A DNA stretch of 64,000 nt from Persicaria tinctoria (lineage: Eukaryota > Streptophyta > Magnoliopsida > Caryophyllales > Polygonaceae): positions 53,408,818-53,472,817 of the forward strand of contig JBANSL010000004.1 in the NCBI GenBank assembly GCA_037127255.1, written 5' to 3'. The position numbers and the translations under genes were made by a program. Positions within the stretch are counted from its first letter, which is position 1. Every line of letters begins with the position of its first letter. The notes beneath the pieces are model-generated. The model was not told where the DNA came from. It made no database searches and was given only the letters and a program-made list of their open reading frames with translations. Below are positions 34,411-46,739 of the stretch, piece after piece.

Positions 34411-35690
34411 ATCTATTGTTTCAATGTTCAAAGTTTAAATCTATTGTTATTTGTGCACCTAATCATTTTATTTATGAACTTTTTTATCTAATTTAAGCAC
34501 TTTAATTCTAGAAGCTCAAATAGAAGTTTTTAAAGAAATTTACATGGCCTTTTTAGTCTCAATAACTCATTAGATTTGATTGCACATTTCGTTTGTTTAT
34601 GCTGTTGTACAGACTCCAACAAAACTCGCATTAGTTGCAAGATCATATGTAGGTCCCATGAAGTGAAGGCGGTTATAGTGCACGGGATCCTACAGTGGAT
34701 GATGAGGAGGGAGATGTGGTGTCTTCTCTTCTTCACTACAAAAAAATGGTTGTTGCATTCAGGTTATCACATACACCACAAAACATGATCTGGTTTACAA
34801 GGCCACTTCCTGACAATCCTCTAAGCATGGACTGAAGCATCTCACGCTTATAGAGGGTGTAAAAGAGGTAATGGTTAGGTGTGCAACCAAACTTATTGTT
34901 GTGGTTTATAACTAGGTCATCTTTGTACGGTTAATTCTAATCTCCCGAAGAACATTATGAATAAGGATAAAGTGTATCTAATAAATACATTTAGTTGGTC
35001 ATTAGTCTCATACATATAGTATGAAACCAACGGAAGTTCTGAAAATACCCAATTAACGGCATCTGATTAAATAAATTGATCATCATGTACAAAGTTCAAT
35101 AGTTAGAATGTTTTACCATTTTGATTTTTGATACTTATTTATCTCATTGAAACTTATGATATCACTAACCATAAGTTAGTTGATGAGAAGATCATATTTT
35201 TTGTGGCATTTGGTCGCTCAAGTAAAACGATGATTTGCAAGATAACTGAAATTCACATATATACCTGCCAAAAGAAATAGAAGATCCTAAGAACGAAAGA
35301 TCCTCAATAAGGGTGCCTATACATATGGCTTGTTCTCTTGGCAAAATAATAACAAGACCAAGAGTAAATGCAAACTCTCTTATGTCTGTTGACCGAGTTC
35401 AATGAGACAACCACGAACATAAAACATCGCTATATGGACCAGTGTTATTCCAGGATAGATGCCTTATTACATTGGTCATATGAAAAGTTAGAGAATGTTA
35501 CCAATCACATTGTTGAGCATAAAGTAACTCACAGCGACATAAAAGAGTAATTAGTCAAATGAGCACATGCAATTTTGCTTTTTGAATTTGATTTAATAAC
35601 TTCTCTCAAATTATCTCCATTATCTCCAGAAGAGAATATATGTTTTGAGACCTCCTCCGCATTTAACTAAGACCACAAATAAGTTGGACG
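34411..35690. other. Spacer with weak array relics
   Basis: 34455-34515 shows decayed 21-bp-type units. The rest is AT-rich, with possible decayed Copia sequence before 35690. Nothing else can be supported. Confidence 0.4.
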
Positions 35691-38250
35691 ATACATTGGG
35701 TTTGAGTCCCTAATGATATCAAATACCTCGAGCTTCATAAAGTTGATCAAAAGCTCGTTATTTAGGGGGAGAGGACACGAGACTATATTAAGAAAGAGAT
35801 TGCATGAAAGCAACTTCTCTATCATTTGGGATCCACAGATAAATGAAAGTGAACTAGAAGTTCACCACTTATGTACACCAAATGATAATTATATGGTTTA
35901 GCAAAAATCCATCAAATGCATTTACTAAGGCCAAGAAAGTGACTAAGTCACGTATATTGCACTAGCTAGCTCATTTGAAGGTTCCAGAAGTAACTCTGAA
36001 ACCAACAAAAATCAAGTGATTCTCAAATACACTAAAAGTATTGAAGATCACTAGGCTCTGATGTCCACTAAAGTAACCATGTTTTTATGTATATTTTCGC
36101 TGCTTATTTTGAGTACTTTGCATATTTTGGGTTGGGAATATGTTGAATTTGTGTAGTACAAGCTTATTTGCCAAAATTAGAGGTCTACACGAGTTTTAGT
36201 TTGTTTTTGCAGAATTTGGAGCCATTCCGGGACGAAACCAAAAGGAGGAGACGAAGGCAGGATTTTACTCGACGCCAACATGATTACTCGACGACGACTA
36301 CAGCTGGAAGCAAAACCAATTAAGGACTGAAGATGCAACCACTCGAGCTTTGAGGCTACTCGACGTCGACCACTGCTAGACACTACTTGAGCTCGACGAG
36401 GAGAAGACTACTCGAGATGCAATGAAGAACACCCGAGATCGAGAAGACTACTTGACGTCGAGTACTCTACTCGACGTCGACTACCACTTTTGTTGGGACG
36501 AGATCGAGTGGGCCAATCCGAGCATGAGTGGACTACTTGGGCACGAAGCAAAGATGTTTCTATCCAGATTTTGTCAAGATCTATCACATTGGAGAAGGAG
36601 TTATCTACCACGTGAAGATTTATTTATTACCTTTTAGGATTTATCTTTCTTTTATCCAAATTTATATCTTCAGGACTAGATAGATGTTTCTTTCCTTGGA
36701 TAGCAAGGAGTTAGGCTTATCAATAGAGCACTTGGGGATGATTTCTATTCATTCAATTTCAGAGCTCTATTCCAATAGCAAGTAGAGAATTTATGAGTTC
36801 AAGGCTTTTAGGGTTTTGACGTTTTTGCGAAAGTTGGAGTGCCGAGATTGTAAAGGTTGAGAATTTAGTTTAATGCCAAGTTTATTTCTTTCAATCATGT
36901 TTCCTATAGAAATGAGCGAGTAGTCCACCTACTTCTAGGGTCGGGGTGAGCCCGACGATAGCCATGCATGCTTGAGGTAAAGATTCGATATTTATTATGT
37001 TTTGATCGTCCACTATCTTTATTATGTTTATTACCTAATTAATAGAGATTCAGGTTAACAACTTGGTTATAAACATAAAATTGGTAGATACAATCAGGGT
37101 TACTTGAAAGAGTTATCCGATTGTTGGAAAAGGCGAAAGCTTGATCCTTTGATGTGATTGCATGATTATCTATATTTATCTCGCCTTATGCATAATTGGT
37201 TATCGTTGTTGCAAACCTCGGTCTTGGAAGTTTTAGTTTAAATTGTTTAGAATCCGAATTCTGTCAAACTGGTTATTTTCTGTTCATGCTCCGTTTCCAT
37301 CCTCATACTCTTCGACCATCTTTGCCGACGCAAACAACTATTCTGCAGAACTACTCGATGTCGACTACTAACGTTCGAAATCAAGTGCTTTGTAGAGATC
37401 GATTGCTCGTTTTTGTCTTTGTAGGTACTTGAAGACGATAGGTTTACTCGACGTCGACTACTCCCAGTGCCTGATTTTCCTGATTTCTGCTCGAATTCGA
37501 CTGTGCTGACCCCTGTCGACTACTACCTAGTCGAGGTCGAGTACTTCTGGAGTCGTTTTCTGGACGTGACTTGTTTGCTACCTAAGAACTGCTGACCCGC
37601 TTCCTCGAGGATCGAACCTGACTTTCTTTTGCTACAATGGGAGAGAATCTTATAATTATTTGCACGGAACGGAATCAGTTTGCTTTGGTTTATTTATATT
37701 TTAATTGCAAGTCTCGATTTCTTCCTACAACAGGCTCTCACTTTAGGATTCCCCAAAAGTGGAAAGAGCTCATGGGAATATGATGACCATCAATCAAATA
37801 ATGGATGTCGACATCGAAAAGATGGTAAAGAGATAGAAAGAAGAAATTCATGCAAAGCTGAATTCTTTAAGCATGATGTTATTGGACCCGTAGTTCAAAA
37901 ATCGGAAAGTATAATATCATTAGTTTTAAATGGGTGTTTATACAAAACCGCAATAAACGAAATAAAGCTATAAGATATAAAGCCAGATAGATTGCACAAT
38001 AGTCTAGCGTGGATGATATGGAAATATATTTACCAGTAGTGGATATAATCTTTGGTTGTTGATGAACCGACTCTAAACCGTAATTGATGGGCATTGCATT
38101 TGTATACTCAAATCGATCATTAATAAAAGAATATAAGTGAAAACGATTGAATAATTTGAAGTGTCTGAAGCGTCAATATGAAAGCTTCGTCATGTGAGAG
38201 CGACGAAGCCAAAAGTTAATTATAGTGCTTGAAGTATCATATATTTGTGA
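35690..38250 (+). pseudogene. Decayed Copia (SIRE-like) pol: integrase tail and RT start
   Basis: 35700-36058 reads, across frames, 'DIKYLELHKVD', 'DPQINESELEVHHL' and an 'AKKVTKSRI'-like piece, which parallel the integrase C-terminal region of SIRE-type Copia elements. After the solo LTR, 37845-37990 reads 'EIHAKLNSLS', 'HDVIGPVVQKSESI', 'FKWVFIQNRN' and 'IRYKAR', the RT entry (E..SL...VFGPVV.TP......KWVF..KRN). Relics of the next RT block ('LPVVDII') follow to about 38200. Nothing is intact. Confidence 0.7.
36059..37732 (+). repeat. Solo LTR2 with GGCTC target duplication
   Basis: 1674 bp, starts TGATGTCC and ends CTACAACA. GGCTC at 36054-36058 and 37733-37737. It is inserted in the Copia pol relic. 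Its R/U5 blocks match 1-1030. It is rich in 'actcgacgtcgactac' palindromes (about 36450-36490, 37360-37560). Confidence 0.93.
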
Positions 38251-38269
38251 AATTGGTGACATGGTGTAT

Positions 38270-38990
38270 TGAGTCCTGAAGTAATATACACAAGTTGTGC
38301 TCTTTTCCTTAATCTTGGTTTTTATCCCATAGGGTTTTTCCAAGGTAAGGTTTTTCCAAGGTAAGCTTTTTATCACATAGGGTCCTGAAGTACCTTATAT
38401 TTTGTGCATTGAAAGCAACTCATCACCAAAGACAAGGAAGTTAATTGCATCGAATTCAAGTGTAATGTAGGAAGACATTTTGACTTGTGCACATGAAATA
38501 TAATGTTCAAACTCGCCCATGCAACTCATAAATCAGAATGAGAAAGCTGCAAGAAGAATGTTGAATTCGCAGGGAGAATATACACAATATTGCACTCTTT
38601 TTCCCTTCGATCGGCTTTTGTCCCCCTGGGTTTTCCTGACAAGGTTTTTAATAAGCCGGTATCACCAAAGCGTATCAAACGACATCTGTACTCTTTTTCC
38701 CTTAGCTCTAGTTTTTGTCCCATTGGGTTTTTCTAGGCGATGTTTTTAACGAGATAGTTTTGTAATATTAATGGGTGTATATCCAGGGGTGTTATAATCC
38801 TCTATAAATATGGTTGTTTAGAACCCTAATAGAATGGACAGCTGCTTTTCCTCGTTTCTCTCTGCCTCTTCTCTGCTTTCTTCTACCCTCTATCACAACA
38901 TGTAACACATATATAATGTTGTATTAATTGCTTAAGCACCAAATTTACACTTGCGAGGAAGCCGATGAGGTTGAGCTAGAATCACTATTT
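38270..38990 (+). repeat. Copia (SIRE-like) LTR
   Basis: Three tandem-like blocks at about 38298, 38594 and 38691 contain 'tctttttccctt', 'tttttgtccca', 'tgggtttttc' and 'aaggtttttaa', a hallmark of SIRE/Maximus-type Copia LTRs. A TATA-like 'cctctataaatatgg' at about 38802 and 'aacatgtaacacatatataatg' near 38898 mark promoter and polyadenylation regions. It is probably the 3' LTR of the pol relic upstream. Confidence 0.7.
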
Positions 38991-39860
38991 AAACCAATTA
39001 TCCTTTATTAAGAGATCTCCAAAAGGGACGGTATAAGAAAGCCATTGGCTTTGTCTCAACTGCAAAGTCGTTTCTAGGAATCCATATAATCATTCTCTAA
39101 CTTGAATGCCCGTGGAATCTACTTGATTGTGATGTAACAGTTTGTCCTCGTGCTTCGCCCAGTGATCTTTGTGATCAGCAACACCTGAGAGATCATGTCC
39201 TTCAACAACAAGTCAGCTTAGCAGCTTGATGAATGCACTCTTAATCATCTTTCATCCACCAACCCTGGCATGTCGCTTGTTGGGCACAATAGGTAGAGGA
39301 TACATTGAGATGTGGTTCCTGCCATCCACCATTACCCCATTTCTAACATCGACCGGTAGACTCTAGTATATAAGCAAACAGGAGCAGACATGGTTGATTC
39401 GTCGAATGCTACTTGGTTCAGCACAATATCCTGATCCTCCTAGTTAGGTTTTGGTGAAACAGACATCATCTCTTTATATTCATCGCCCCCTCACATTTCC
39501 TACATACCTTTACACTCTTGTTGGGAATTGGCCGACACCATCTTATACAGATCATCCTCTTCCCTTTTAACCTTTTTTGAGGATTTGGAGGACCTTTTAT
39601 TAGGAGACACTGGTTTCAATTCGTCAGCCCGTTTAACTTTCTAGGATTTTATATTCTTAGGTGCAAAACTAGTCAGTGGCACAGCATCGACCACGATAAT
39701 CTCCCTTGGATCATAGGAGGCTTCGCCAACACTAGTGCACATGAAGAAAGAATCGGGTACAGTGTCTTCAAGTGGAAGCAAAGCAAGTATTGGCACAGGG
39801 CATGCAACTATGTACAAGAATAACAAAAGGCATGTTGATAAGGAACATGAACTCTCTACG
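38991..39860. other. Unassigned, possible captured coding sequence on minus
   Basis: The minus frame near 39820-39560 reads 'YDPREIIVVDAVPLTSFAPK' and, past a stop, a Lys/Ser-rich 'RSSKSSKKVKREEDDLYKM'. It reads like a genuine old protein-coding sequence, but I cannot assign it. Confidence 0.35.
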
Positions 39861-39865
39861 CATGT

Positions 39866-40235
39866 ATTTATTTATGCACTTTAAAATCTGATGCATGCAC
39901 TTCATAATCTTATTCATACACTTCATATTATTATTCATACAATTCATCATTTTATTCTTGTACTTTATCATTTTATTTATGCACTTACTTGTACACTTCA
40001 TAATCTTATTCATGCACTTCATATTTTTATTCATACACTATATCATTTTATTCTTTCACTTTATCATCTAATTTATGCATTTTATCATTTTAATATTGCA
40101 CTTTATAATCTTATTCATGAATAGAACAAAAAGAAGACAGCTATAAACATCATTTTATTGTTGCACTTTTCATTTTATTTGAGCAGTTTATCATTTTATT
40201 CTTGCACTTTATAATCTTATTCATGAACGGGAGCA
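39866..40235. repeat. 21-bp-period TGCAC array
   Basis: Successive units such as 'tgcacttcataatcttattc', 'tacacttcatattattattc' and 'tgcactttataatcttattc' are exactly 21 bp long in about ten consecutive cases (39896-40116). A short break holds 'gaatagaacaaaaagaagac', then further units. It is the reverse-complement type of the array in element E. Confidence 0.9.
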
Positions 40236-40255
40236 AAAATAAGGCATCCATAAAT

Positions 40256-40326
40256 AGTCTATGTGGGATTTGAACATGCATCTTTATACTTTGACATATT
40301 GCTCTACCATTTTGAGCTAATAGGCT
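40256..40326 (-). repeat. tRNA-like sequence, type 1
   Basis: Read on minus: 'gcctattagctcaaaatggt', 'agagcaatatgtcaaag' and 'catgttcaaatcccacatag'. A-box recognisable, B-box changed to 'tgttcaaatcc'. It borders the array at 39866-40235. No matching left arm was found. Confidence 0.7.
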
Positions 40327-41842
40327 TAAAATGACCCATGGTTAAAATATAAAATCAAAAGACTTTACTTATGGCCTCCGAGCTTTGCCCTTCTTTGTCG
40401 TTTCACATAGTAGTACACCTGGAAAAGCCTAGTCAGTTATGCGGAGGCATACTAGCCCAATGTGCATCACGATACAACAAATTTTTTTTACAAAGTATCA
40501 TCATGACGCCTTTGTCTCGACGCTTTTCGTAATCGTCGATAATTTTTGACGCTTTATGATGTCGAAATTGCCACTACTCTTTCTCGACGCTCTTTCCCGT
40601 TGTGGGTGGCATGGGTTTAATAAAAAAAAATTAATAGGGTCCGCTTTTCACATCTCTCTCCCCCGAATCAGTGTGCCCTCTCTCTCTCCTCAAATCGATT
40701 TTCTGTCTCCGAGGATTCACATACTTAGATTTGAGATCTCATTCCCCTTTCTACCTCTCATGGCTGCCAGATCTCTTCCATCTCTCGCTCCCTCGTTCTC
40801 TCCCTCTAATCTCCTATGGATCTGGTCTTTGCTCTCCTGAAGTCCTGGTCTCTTGCTAGCGTCCATACAGGGCTAAAGCGAAGCTCCCTTAGTCACAAGC
40901 AGACTCTATGGCGAATGCTCCTCACCTCCGTGAACGACGTCGGAGGCCTCCTCGCATCCTTTTCGCCAACAAGCTGAGACTACAGCCAACGAGTAACGCG
41001 AGTTGCTTGGAGGAAACAATCATGAGCCATCCATGTCGACGATTACCACAGGCCACAAATGCACGAGCGTGTGTTGATTGATTAGATCTGCCGACGCCGG
41101 AGTCACTGCCTGTCGTAAATCACTGCCAGTAGCTTGTTCAGGTCGATCCGGTTGAAGTATGTCCTTATATCTATGGATTGATATGATTTGATTTTGATGA
41201 ATTAGGTTTTGATTTGATTGAATTATTAGAATATTTGTTTGATGAATTATTTGATGAATTATGTTTTGATTTGCTCGTTTAACAAAGATTACTTGCTAAT
41301 TTTAGATGTAACTGGATACTTGGTGTTTGAGCTTCATCACTTGCTGGACTAACTATTTCAGCTTCGTTACTTGTTAGTTTCTATTTTACTGTTATTATTA
41401 TCAGAGGATACTTGATGTAACTAGATACTTGGTGTGTGCCTTTTATGTTTCCTCTGGGTTTGAAATCCAAAATTAGTCCTTGCATTATGAGTTGAGAAGT
41501 ATTTGTTTTGTTTATTTGTGCCCCTAACATTCTTATACTTCTTTCTTCATTATATATGCATATAGGTCTCTTTATATGTCATAGAAGTTAAGGACAGCCA
41601 AAAGCAGTCAAAGGAATTTCAAACTCTCTCATCAAGCTGAATTAGAAACATTGACTTATCTGACAATTTCGCTCTCCTGAAACCATTTGGTTTTTTTCTT
41701 TGGTTTCTGGAGCACGTAAATGGGTTTTATGACTTATGTCTAAACTTGTAGGTGATTTTTGTTATGATCAGAAGCACCGTAAAACCAGTTTTTTCCATGG
41801 TGAGTGACTGACTATTTTATTTATCATTATATGCGAAACATT
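40327..41842. other. Gene-leader-like sequence, unassigned
   Basis: 40500-40600 has several 'cgacgctt' motifs that could be transposon subterminal repeats. 40640-41000 is CT/GC-rich like a plant 5' leader with first exon ('MAARSLPSLAPSFSPS'). 41577-41640 resembles the exon at 46650 ('agaagttaag...aaagcag tcaaaggaatt'). This may be old genic or captured sequence. Confidence 0.35.
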
Positions 41843-42529
41843 TCTATGACTAGGGGTGTTATGTGAACACGAGCGGATCGAATTCGGCTCGAAAAACTGA
41901 GCTCGAGCTCATTCACATTCACAAAACGAGCCGAGTTCGAGCAGGTAAATGAGCTCGAATCGAGCCCGAGCCGAGTACGAGCCCGATCTCGAGTAGCTCG
42001 CATAACTCGGACTATTTTGCCCTTGTGTTTTTTCCCTTTAGTTTTACTGTTTTAGGGTTTCTTCTTAACCTCAATCAATTACCCCCGTCCGCCGCTGCTT
42101 CCTCAGTTCCTTGTTCCTCTCTTCAGAGTCAGACTTCTCCAATCAATCGCCACCCCTGAGTTTCGCTTCCTCCCTCCGATCTTTGCCTCGTCTCTGGTGT
42201 CTACCTCCTCCTCGGCTCCTCTTCAGACATCAGCTGGCGGTCAGAGCGCAAATTCCGGTAAGTTTGCCACATTTCATTTCTTGTTTCGCCGCCTTTCGTT
42301 GTTCTTCAACCAGCAAAACCCCCTTGTTTCGCCGCCGCTCTCTAAGCTCTCTTCAATTACATGGGCATGACAACCATCGATTTGTTTGAAGTTACAACCA
42401 TAGTTCGCAACCTTTCATTAGTTGAGTTGTTTTTGTAGATTCAACCATAGATTCAAGTATGACATAACATATGGGTACAGTTGATTTGCTAATTTGAGTT
42501 CAACCATCGATTGGTAGATTCAACCATAG

Positions 42530-42890
42530 ATTCAGCAAATTTACAGTTTATTTTTTTTCTTCAGTTGATTCAACTGTAATGAAATGAACTGAAGGTGTTT
42601 TGTTAATTTGAATTCATTTCAACCATAGTTCAACCATATGGATGCCATTTGAAGATTCAACAAATTTACAGTTGATTTTTTTTACAGATTCAACCATCGA
42701 TTTGTAATGGAATGAACTCAATGTGCTTTGTTAATTTGAATTCATTTCAACCATAGTTCAACCATATGGATACCATTTGTAGATTCAACAAATTTACAGT
42801 TGATTTTTTTTTTTTTTTTGTAGATTCAACCATCGATTTGTAATGAAATGAACTCAAGTTGCTTTGTTAATTTGAATTTTTTTTTCATTG
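42530..42890. repeat. ~135-bp tandem repeat, about 2.7 copies
   Basis: 'gtaatg(a/g)aatgaact' recurs near 42571, 42702 and 42840, each followed by 'tttgttaatttgaatt', 'tcaaccatagttcaacc' and a 'caaatttacagttgattttt' block. It lies inside the hAT element. Confidence 0.85.
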
Positions 42891-43044
42891 TGTATACTTG
42901 TTTGTTTGTATTTTATTTTATCGTTTTGATTGGTATTGTAGTGATTACAAATTTTTATAGGTATTTTATAAAATTTCAGTGGCTGATTTAACAGATTACA
43001 GTGTATCAGATGAGAATTTCAGTTTGTGTTTAACTGTTTTATTT

Positions 43045-44630
43045 TGTTGTTGTAGTTATCACATTATCACGTTATTGGGCGATGAAACTATAGAAGGACT
43101 TCTTTACGCATTGACGTGCGTGAGGGGAGATCGATGCCTATGCTCACTCCAATCAAATAAATTTATGCTCGAATCCCTCTATAGTATAGTGGAAATCAAG
43201 GTCGATCCAAGGGAATATGTCAGCGGTTCTATCCTAGTTGTTTTTATGGTCGAAAATAGGGGAATTAAGGGCAAAAGTGGCTGCTGTAATGTATGACAAA
43301 TTCACTTAAATCGGCTCAAATAACAAGTAAATGACACGGATGCAATATATGAGAAAGAACTTCCAAGATTAGGGCTTACCACAACAACAAACACATGTAT
43401 AAATCAATGACTCATATAAGAAATCATGATTTTATCTTAAAGAGATAGCATTCGCATACTCAACAAATAGATAATAGAGGTGATCACATAAAACCTATTT
43501 GTTTCTACCTTTCTTAATTAGATTCCTTTCACTTTCGTCAAATATCCCTAATTACTATCAATGTTAACAATCTCTTCTTTCAATTCAATTGCAACAATGA
43601 ATTCCCTTAAACTTTCATCAAAGGGTTAAGCACATAGGTAGAATAAGATAAAAACATCAAATAAACATAGATTCATTCATCCACACACATGTTTATTGTT
43701 GGGTTCACCCCAACCCTAGAAGATGGGGGAACTACTCACTCATTGCAAAGAAAAACACAAAAACAATGGAAGAATTCATAATCTTAAATTGCATAAAACC
43801 AAACCTTAAATTAACGTTCAAACCTTCAACCAAAACTCCCAAAAAAACGTCGTTCCTTGCTGCTGTAAAAATCAGTCGTGTGCTGTGATATCCTAATTAG
43901 CCTCTAATTGGCATTATTTAAAGATAGAAAATTAAGACTTAATCTCCAAGGAAAGAGATTTTATCTTAGAAAAATAATATAATCTATCTAAGGAATGATA
44001 AAATATCCCAAGTCTATCTAACTAAAAGATCTTAAAAGGAATTAAATAGAAACCCTAATTAAAAAGCCCAATAAGGAATAAAATCAGCCCGCAGAAAATT
44101 ATGCTGGTGCGCAGATTCGCGCAGGGTATCGGCGCCGAGGTCTGGGTGTCGGCGTCGAGGTATCTGTTCGAATGCAGTAGGTTCTGTTTTTCTTCAGCTT
44201 TTCGACTCTGACTTCAATCGCACTTTTCCGAGTCCTCGTTTATCCAATTGACGCATATGAATATGTATTGGAAAGCTCTTTTCAAGGACTACAAATCTCA
44301 TGAAGGTTCCAGATCTTGAATCGAAGTGATGGATTGCGGAAATAAGGCTTTTCTCCGGCTGCACCACTTTCTCCTTTTGCTTGGCTTCTCCCATTGCCTT
44401 CATGATTTTTCATTAAGCCCTAAAGTGCGTCCAAACTCTTCCAAATCACCTCCAAAACCTATAAAATCACACCAAAGCTTGTGTAGACTCTATATCTGGC
44501 AATATTAAGCATAACTACACATTTTCCTTACTTTCCCAACACAAAAGCTAATAAAATGACTTAGATGGAATGAAAACATGATGCAAAATATGACTAAAAA
44601 TGCGGACATCACGCATCAAATTGGTTTCGT
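43045..44630 (-). repeat. LTR2 copy nested in the hAT element
   Basis: Minus-oriented: starts near 'tgttgttgtagtt' (complement of the ...aacaaca terminus) and ends near 'gcggacatca' (complement of TGATGTCC). Shares 'gacgcatatgaatatgtatt', 'aaagtgcgtcc' and 'agcttgtgtagac' with 2480-4200. A clean target duplication could not be read, so ends are approximate. Confidence 0.75.
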
Positions 44631-45462
44631 AATGAATTTGAAATTTGATAATCAGGTATTTTATTATATTTCATCTTAAGTGTTTTAATACTTTCAATCT
44701 CTAATCATGCTTTATTTTGTAGCTTTCAAAGATTAATCTATTGTTGTGTTATGCTCTTTGCTTATTTTCAGGTTTTTTGCTTGGAGATAGAGACATAATA
44801 AAGATTCTCTCAAGTGTCTGAACTGAATTTAGGTTGGGTACTTGTGTGCTTATTTTTAGGTTGCACTTGTGTACTTGTTAAGTTGTTATGCCCTTTGCTT
44901 ATCAAATTTCAGTTTGTTGCAATTATTTATGGTTTCAAGTGTGGAATGTACTATCAGATTGTGATTGAATGTATGGACAATGGACTGATTTAGGTGTTAT
45001 GAATGTGTTATGGGTTATGTGTTGTCTGTAACAAAACTATGAGTAATGCAGCTAAGCTAAAAAATGAGCCAAAAAACGAGCTCAAAAACGAGTTTCCAGC
45101 ACAAAACAAGCTTACCACAATAAAACGAGCTCGAGCTCGAGCTTGCTCAAATGCTCGTGAGCCGAGTTCGATCACGCTTCTAAGCTCAATTAAAATTCGA
45201 GCTCGAGCTTGGCTCGATTACAAACGAGCTGAATCTGAACAGCCCTCTGTTCGGCTCGTTCGACTCGAATAACACCCCTATCTATGACTTGAAACATAGC
45301 TTGGTTTATGAGCTTTCAAAGTTATAAGAAAGACCACATATTTTATGAATATGAAATCTGTATGAGTTGCTACTTAGCACAAGGCAGCCTGGCAAAACCA
45401 ATCTTGCTATTTGGATATTTCAAGTTCCTAATTGCATTTTTTCTTCTTATTTGGTGTTGTAG

Positions 45463-45795
45463 GTATAAAAGTAGGCGAGACCAATGAGAATGAACTACTT
45501 GTGGAGCCAGCAATCAAGTGGGTAGGCAGTCCAAACATAGTTGTACGTGGTTGTGAAGCTATTGTCTGTGCCGATTAGAGTGCAAGTGAGATGCTTAAAA
45601 CATACATATTAGTCCAGCATTATACAATCTGCATTGGCCATAATGTTCTTACAAGGAAATTTTACGCAATCTTTTCTTTTTATTCGTTGTCAGCTAGTTG
45701 ATTTGCAAGTATTTGCTTCTCCGAGGATACGCTTGAGACCACTTGTTCCGATGTTCCCATGTTTTTCCAACACAATGGTCTCACTAATAGAGAAT
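45463..45795 (+). pseudogene. Synaptotagmin-like SMP-domain exons (fragment)
   Basis: Two exon-like blocks. 45463 to about 45550, after an acceptor 'gttgtag', reads 'IKVGETNENELLVEPAIKW'. 45694-45795, after 'gttgtcag' and before 'gtaagc', reads 'LVDLQVFASPRIRLRPLVP' then 'MFPCFSNTMVSLIEN'. This matches the lipid-binding SMP domain of plant synaptotagmins (SYT/NTMC2), which tether ER to plasma membrane. The TM anchor, the rest of SMP and the C2 domains are absent. It is either a relic of a host gene or captured DNA, to the right of the hAT element. Confidence 0.75.
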
Positions 45796-46314
45796 GTAAG
45801 CATATATTTTAACCACTGGTATATAATCTTTAACACTACTATCCCGGGTATTTTACTTTCTCCTTAACATGGTTGAAGTATATCCTTAATATGGTGTACC
45901 TTCTCCTGGGTATATAATCATTAACACTACTAGCCTGGGTATTTTACATTCACTTGTTTAATCATGAGCCATTGATTGTCTCAGATAAAACTTAGTATTC
46001 TTCATTACTTACATCCATGAGTGGTGATGGAAAACCATTCCTAGATTCCCTGATACATAGCCATTTTCTCACTCAATTACATTTATACAACAGGCATGAT
46101 TGGAATTTCTTTACGCAGTTACGTGAATTGATGCACCTGTAAATGGGAAATCAGGTCTTTCAGACTTTCACCCCTCTTTTGAATTTAGCTCTTTCTTTGT
46201 CGTAGCATTGTGGTTACCGGAAGTCCAACATTATTTTAGTTTTAAGCCTAAACGTTTATGTTATTCGCCAGATATTTTTATCTTTGCTAGAAAATGTTTT
46301 GTTTGTTAATCAGG

Positions 46315-46724
46315 GTATTTTGGCATATGTTGGGTTGCTCCTGGTTCATACTACGTTTTTTGGAGTAGTTTCTGAATGGCAGGTGAGACCGAATATGTGC
46401 TTCTATTTCCAGTAAATTGCTAGTTGCTGAATTGGCATTGAAGGTTTTAGTTGCTTCACATGTGATGATGCTAAATAACCATTTCTTGGGCAGGTTGTCT
46501 TTTGCGAGCTCTTGCTCGTAATGATGGTAGTTAGCAACTTCACAAATACCGTGCAAATGCTTATGGCCAAATCGCGATTTAAACTTATATATTTTTTTAA
46601 TCATTGGAACACCTCTCTTGTACTTTTTCCATCTTTGTTGTAGGATGATAGAGAAGTTAAGACTAAGAGACGAAAGCAATCGAAGGAATTTAAGCAGCTT
46701 GTTAAAGATAATAAACCGTTCAAG
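46315..46724 (+). pseudogene. Two or three exon-like blocks, unrecognised
   Basis: 46315-46380, after 'gttaatcag' and before 'gtgaga', reads 'GILAYVGLLLVHTTFFGVVS' and looks membrane-spanning. 46642-46724, after 'ctttgttgtag' and before 'gtaacc', reads 'DDREVKTKRRKQSKEFKQLV', basic. Splice signals are good, but I do not recognise the protein. The second block has a partial relative at 41577. A minus-strand open frame across this area is a shadow. Confidence 0.45.
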
Positions 46725-46739
46725 GTAACCTAAAACCAA

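Larger units (their letters stand above)
41851..45280. mobile_element. 3.4-kb hAT element carrying a gene leader and an LTR
   Basis: Ends 'taggggtgttat' and 'ataacaccccta' are perfect 12-bp inverted repeats. The 8-bp target duplication 'tctatgac' is exact (41843-41850 and 45281-45288). Subterminal regions are dense in 'gagctcgag'/'cgagccgag', as in the small hAT at 6768. The left interior (42070-42260) looks like a captured leader exon followed by a donor 'ccg|gtaag'. No transposase coding was seen. Confidence 0.95.

Noticed and set aside
34733..34746. CACTA transposon end ('cactacaaaaaaa')
   Set aside because: No inverted partner end and no 3-bp target duplication could be found; short motif alone is insufficient.
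39866..40235. CRISPR array
   Set aside because: Plant nuclear context, 21-bp period with no separate repeat and spacer of constant repeat sequence, and no cas genes.
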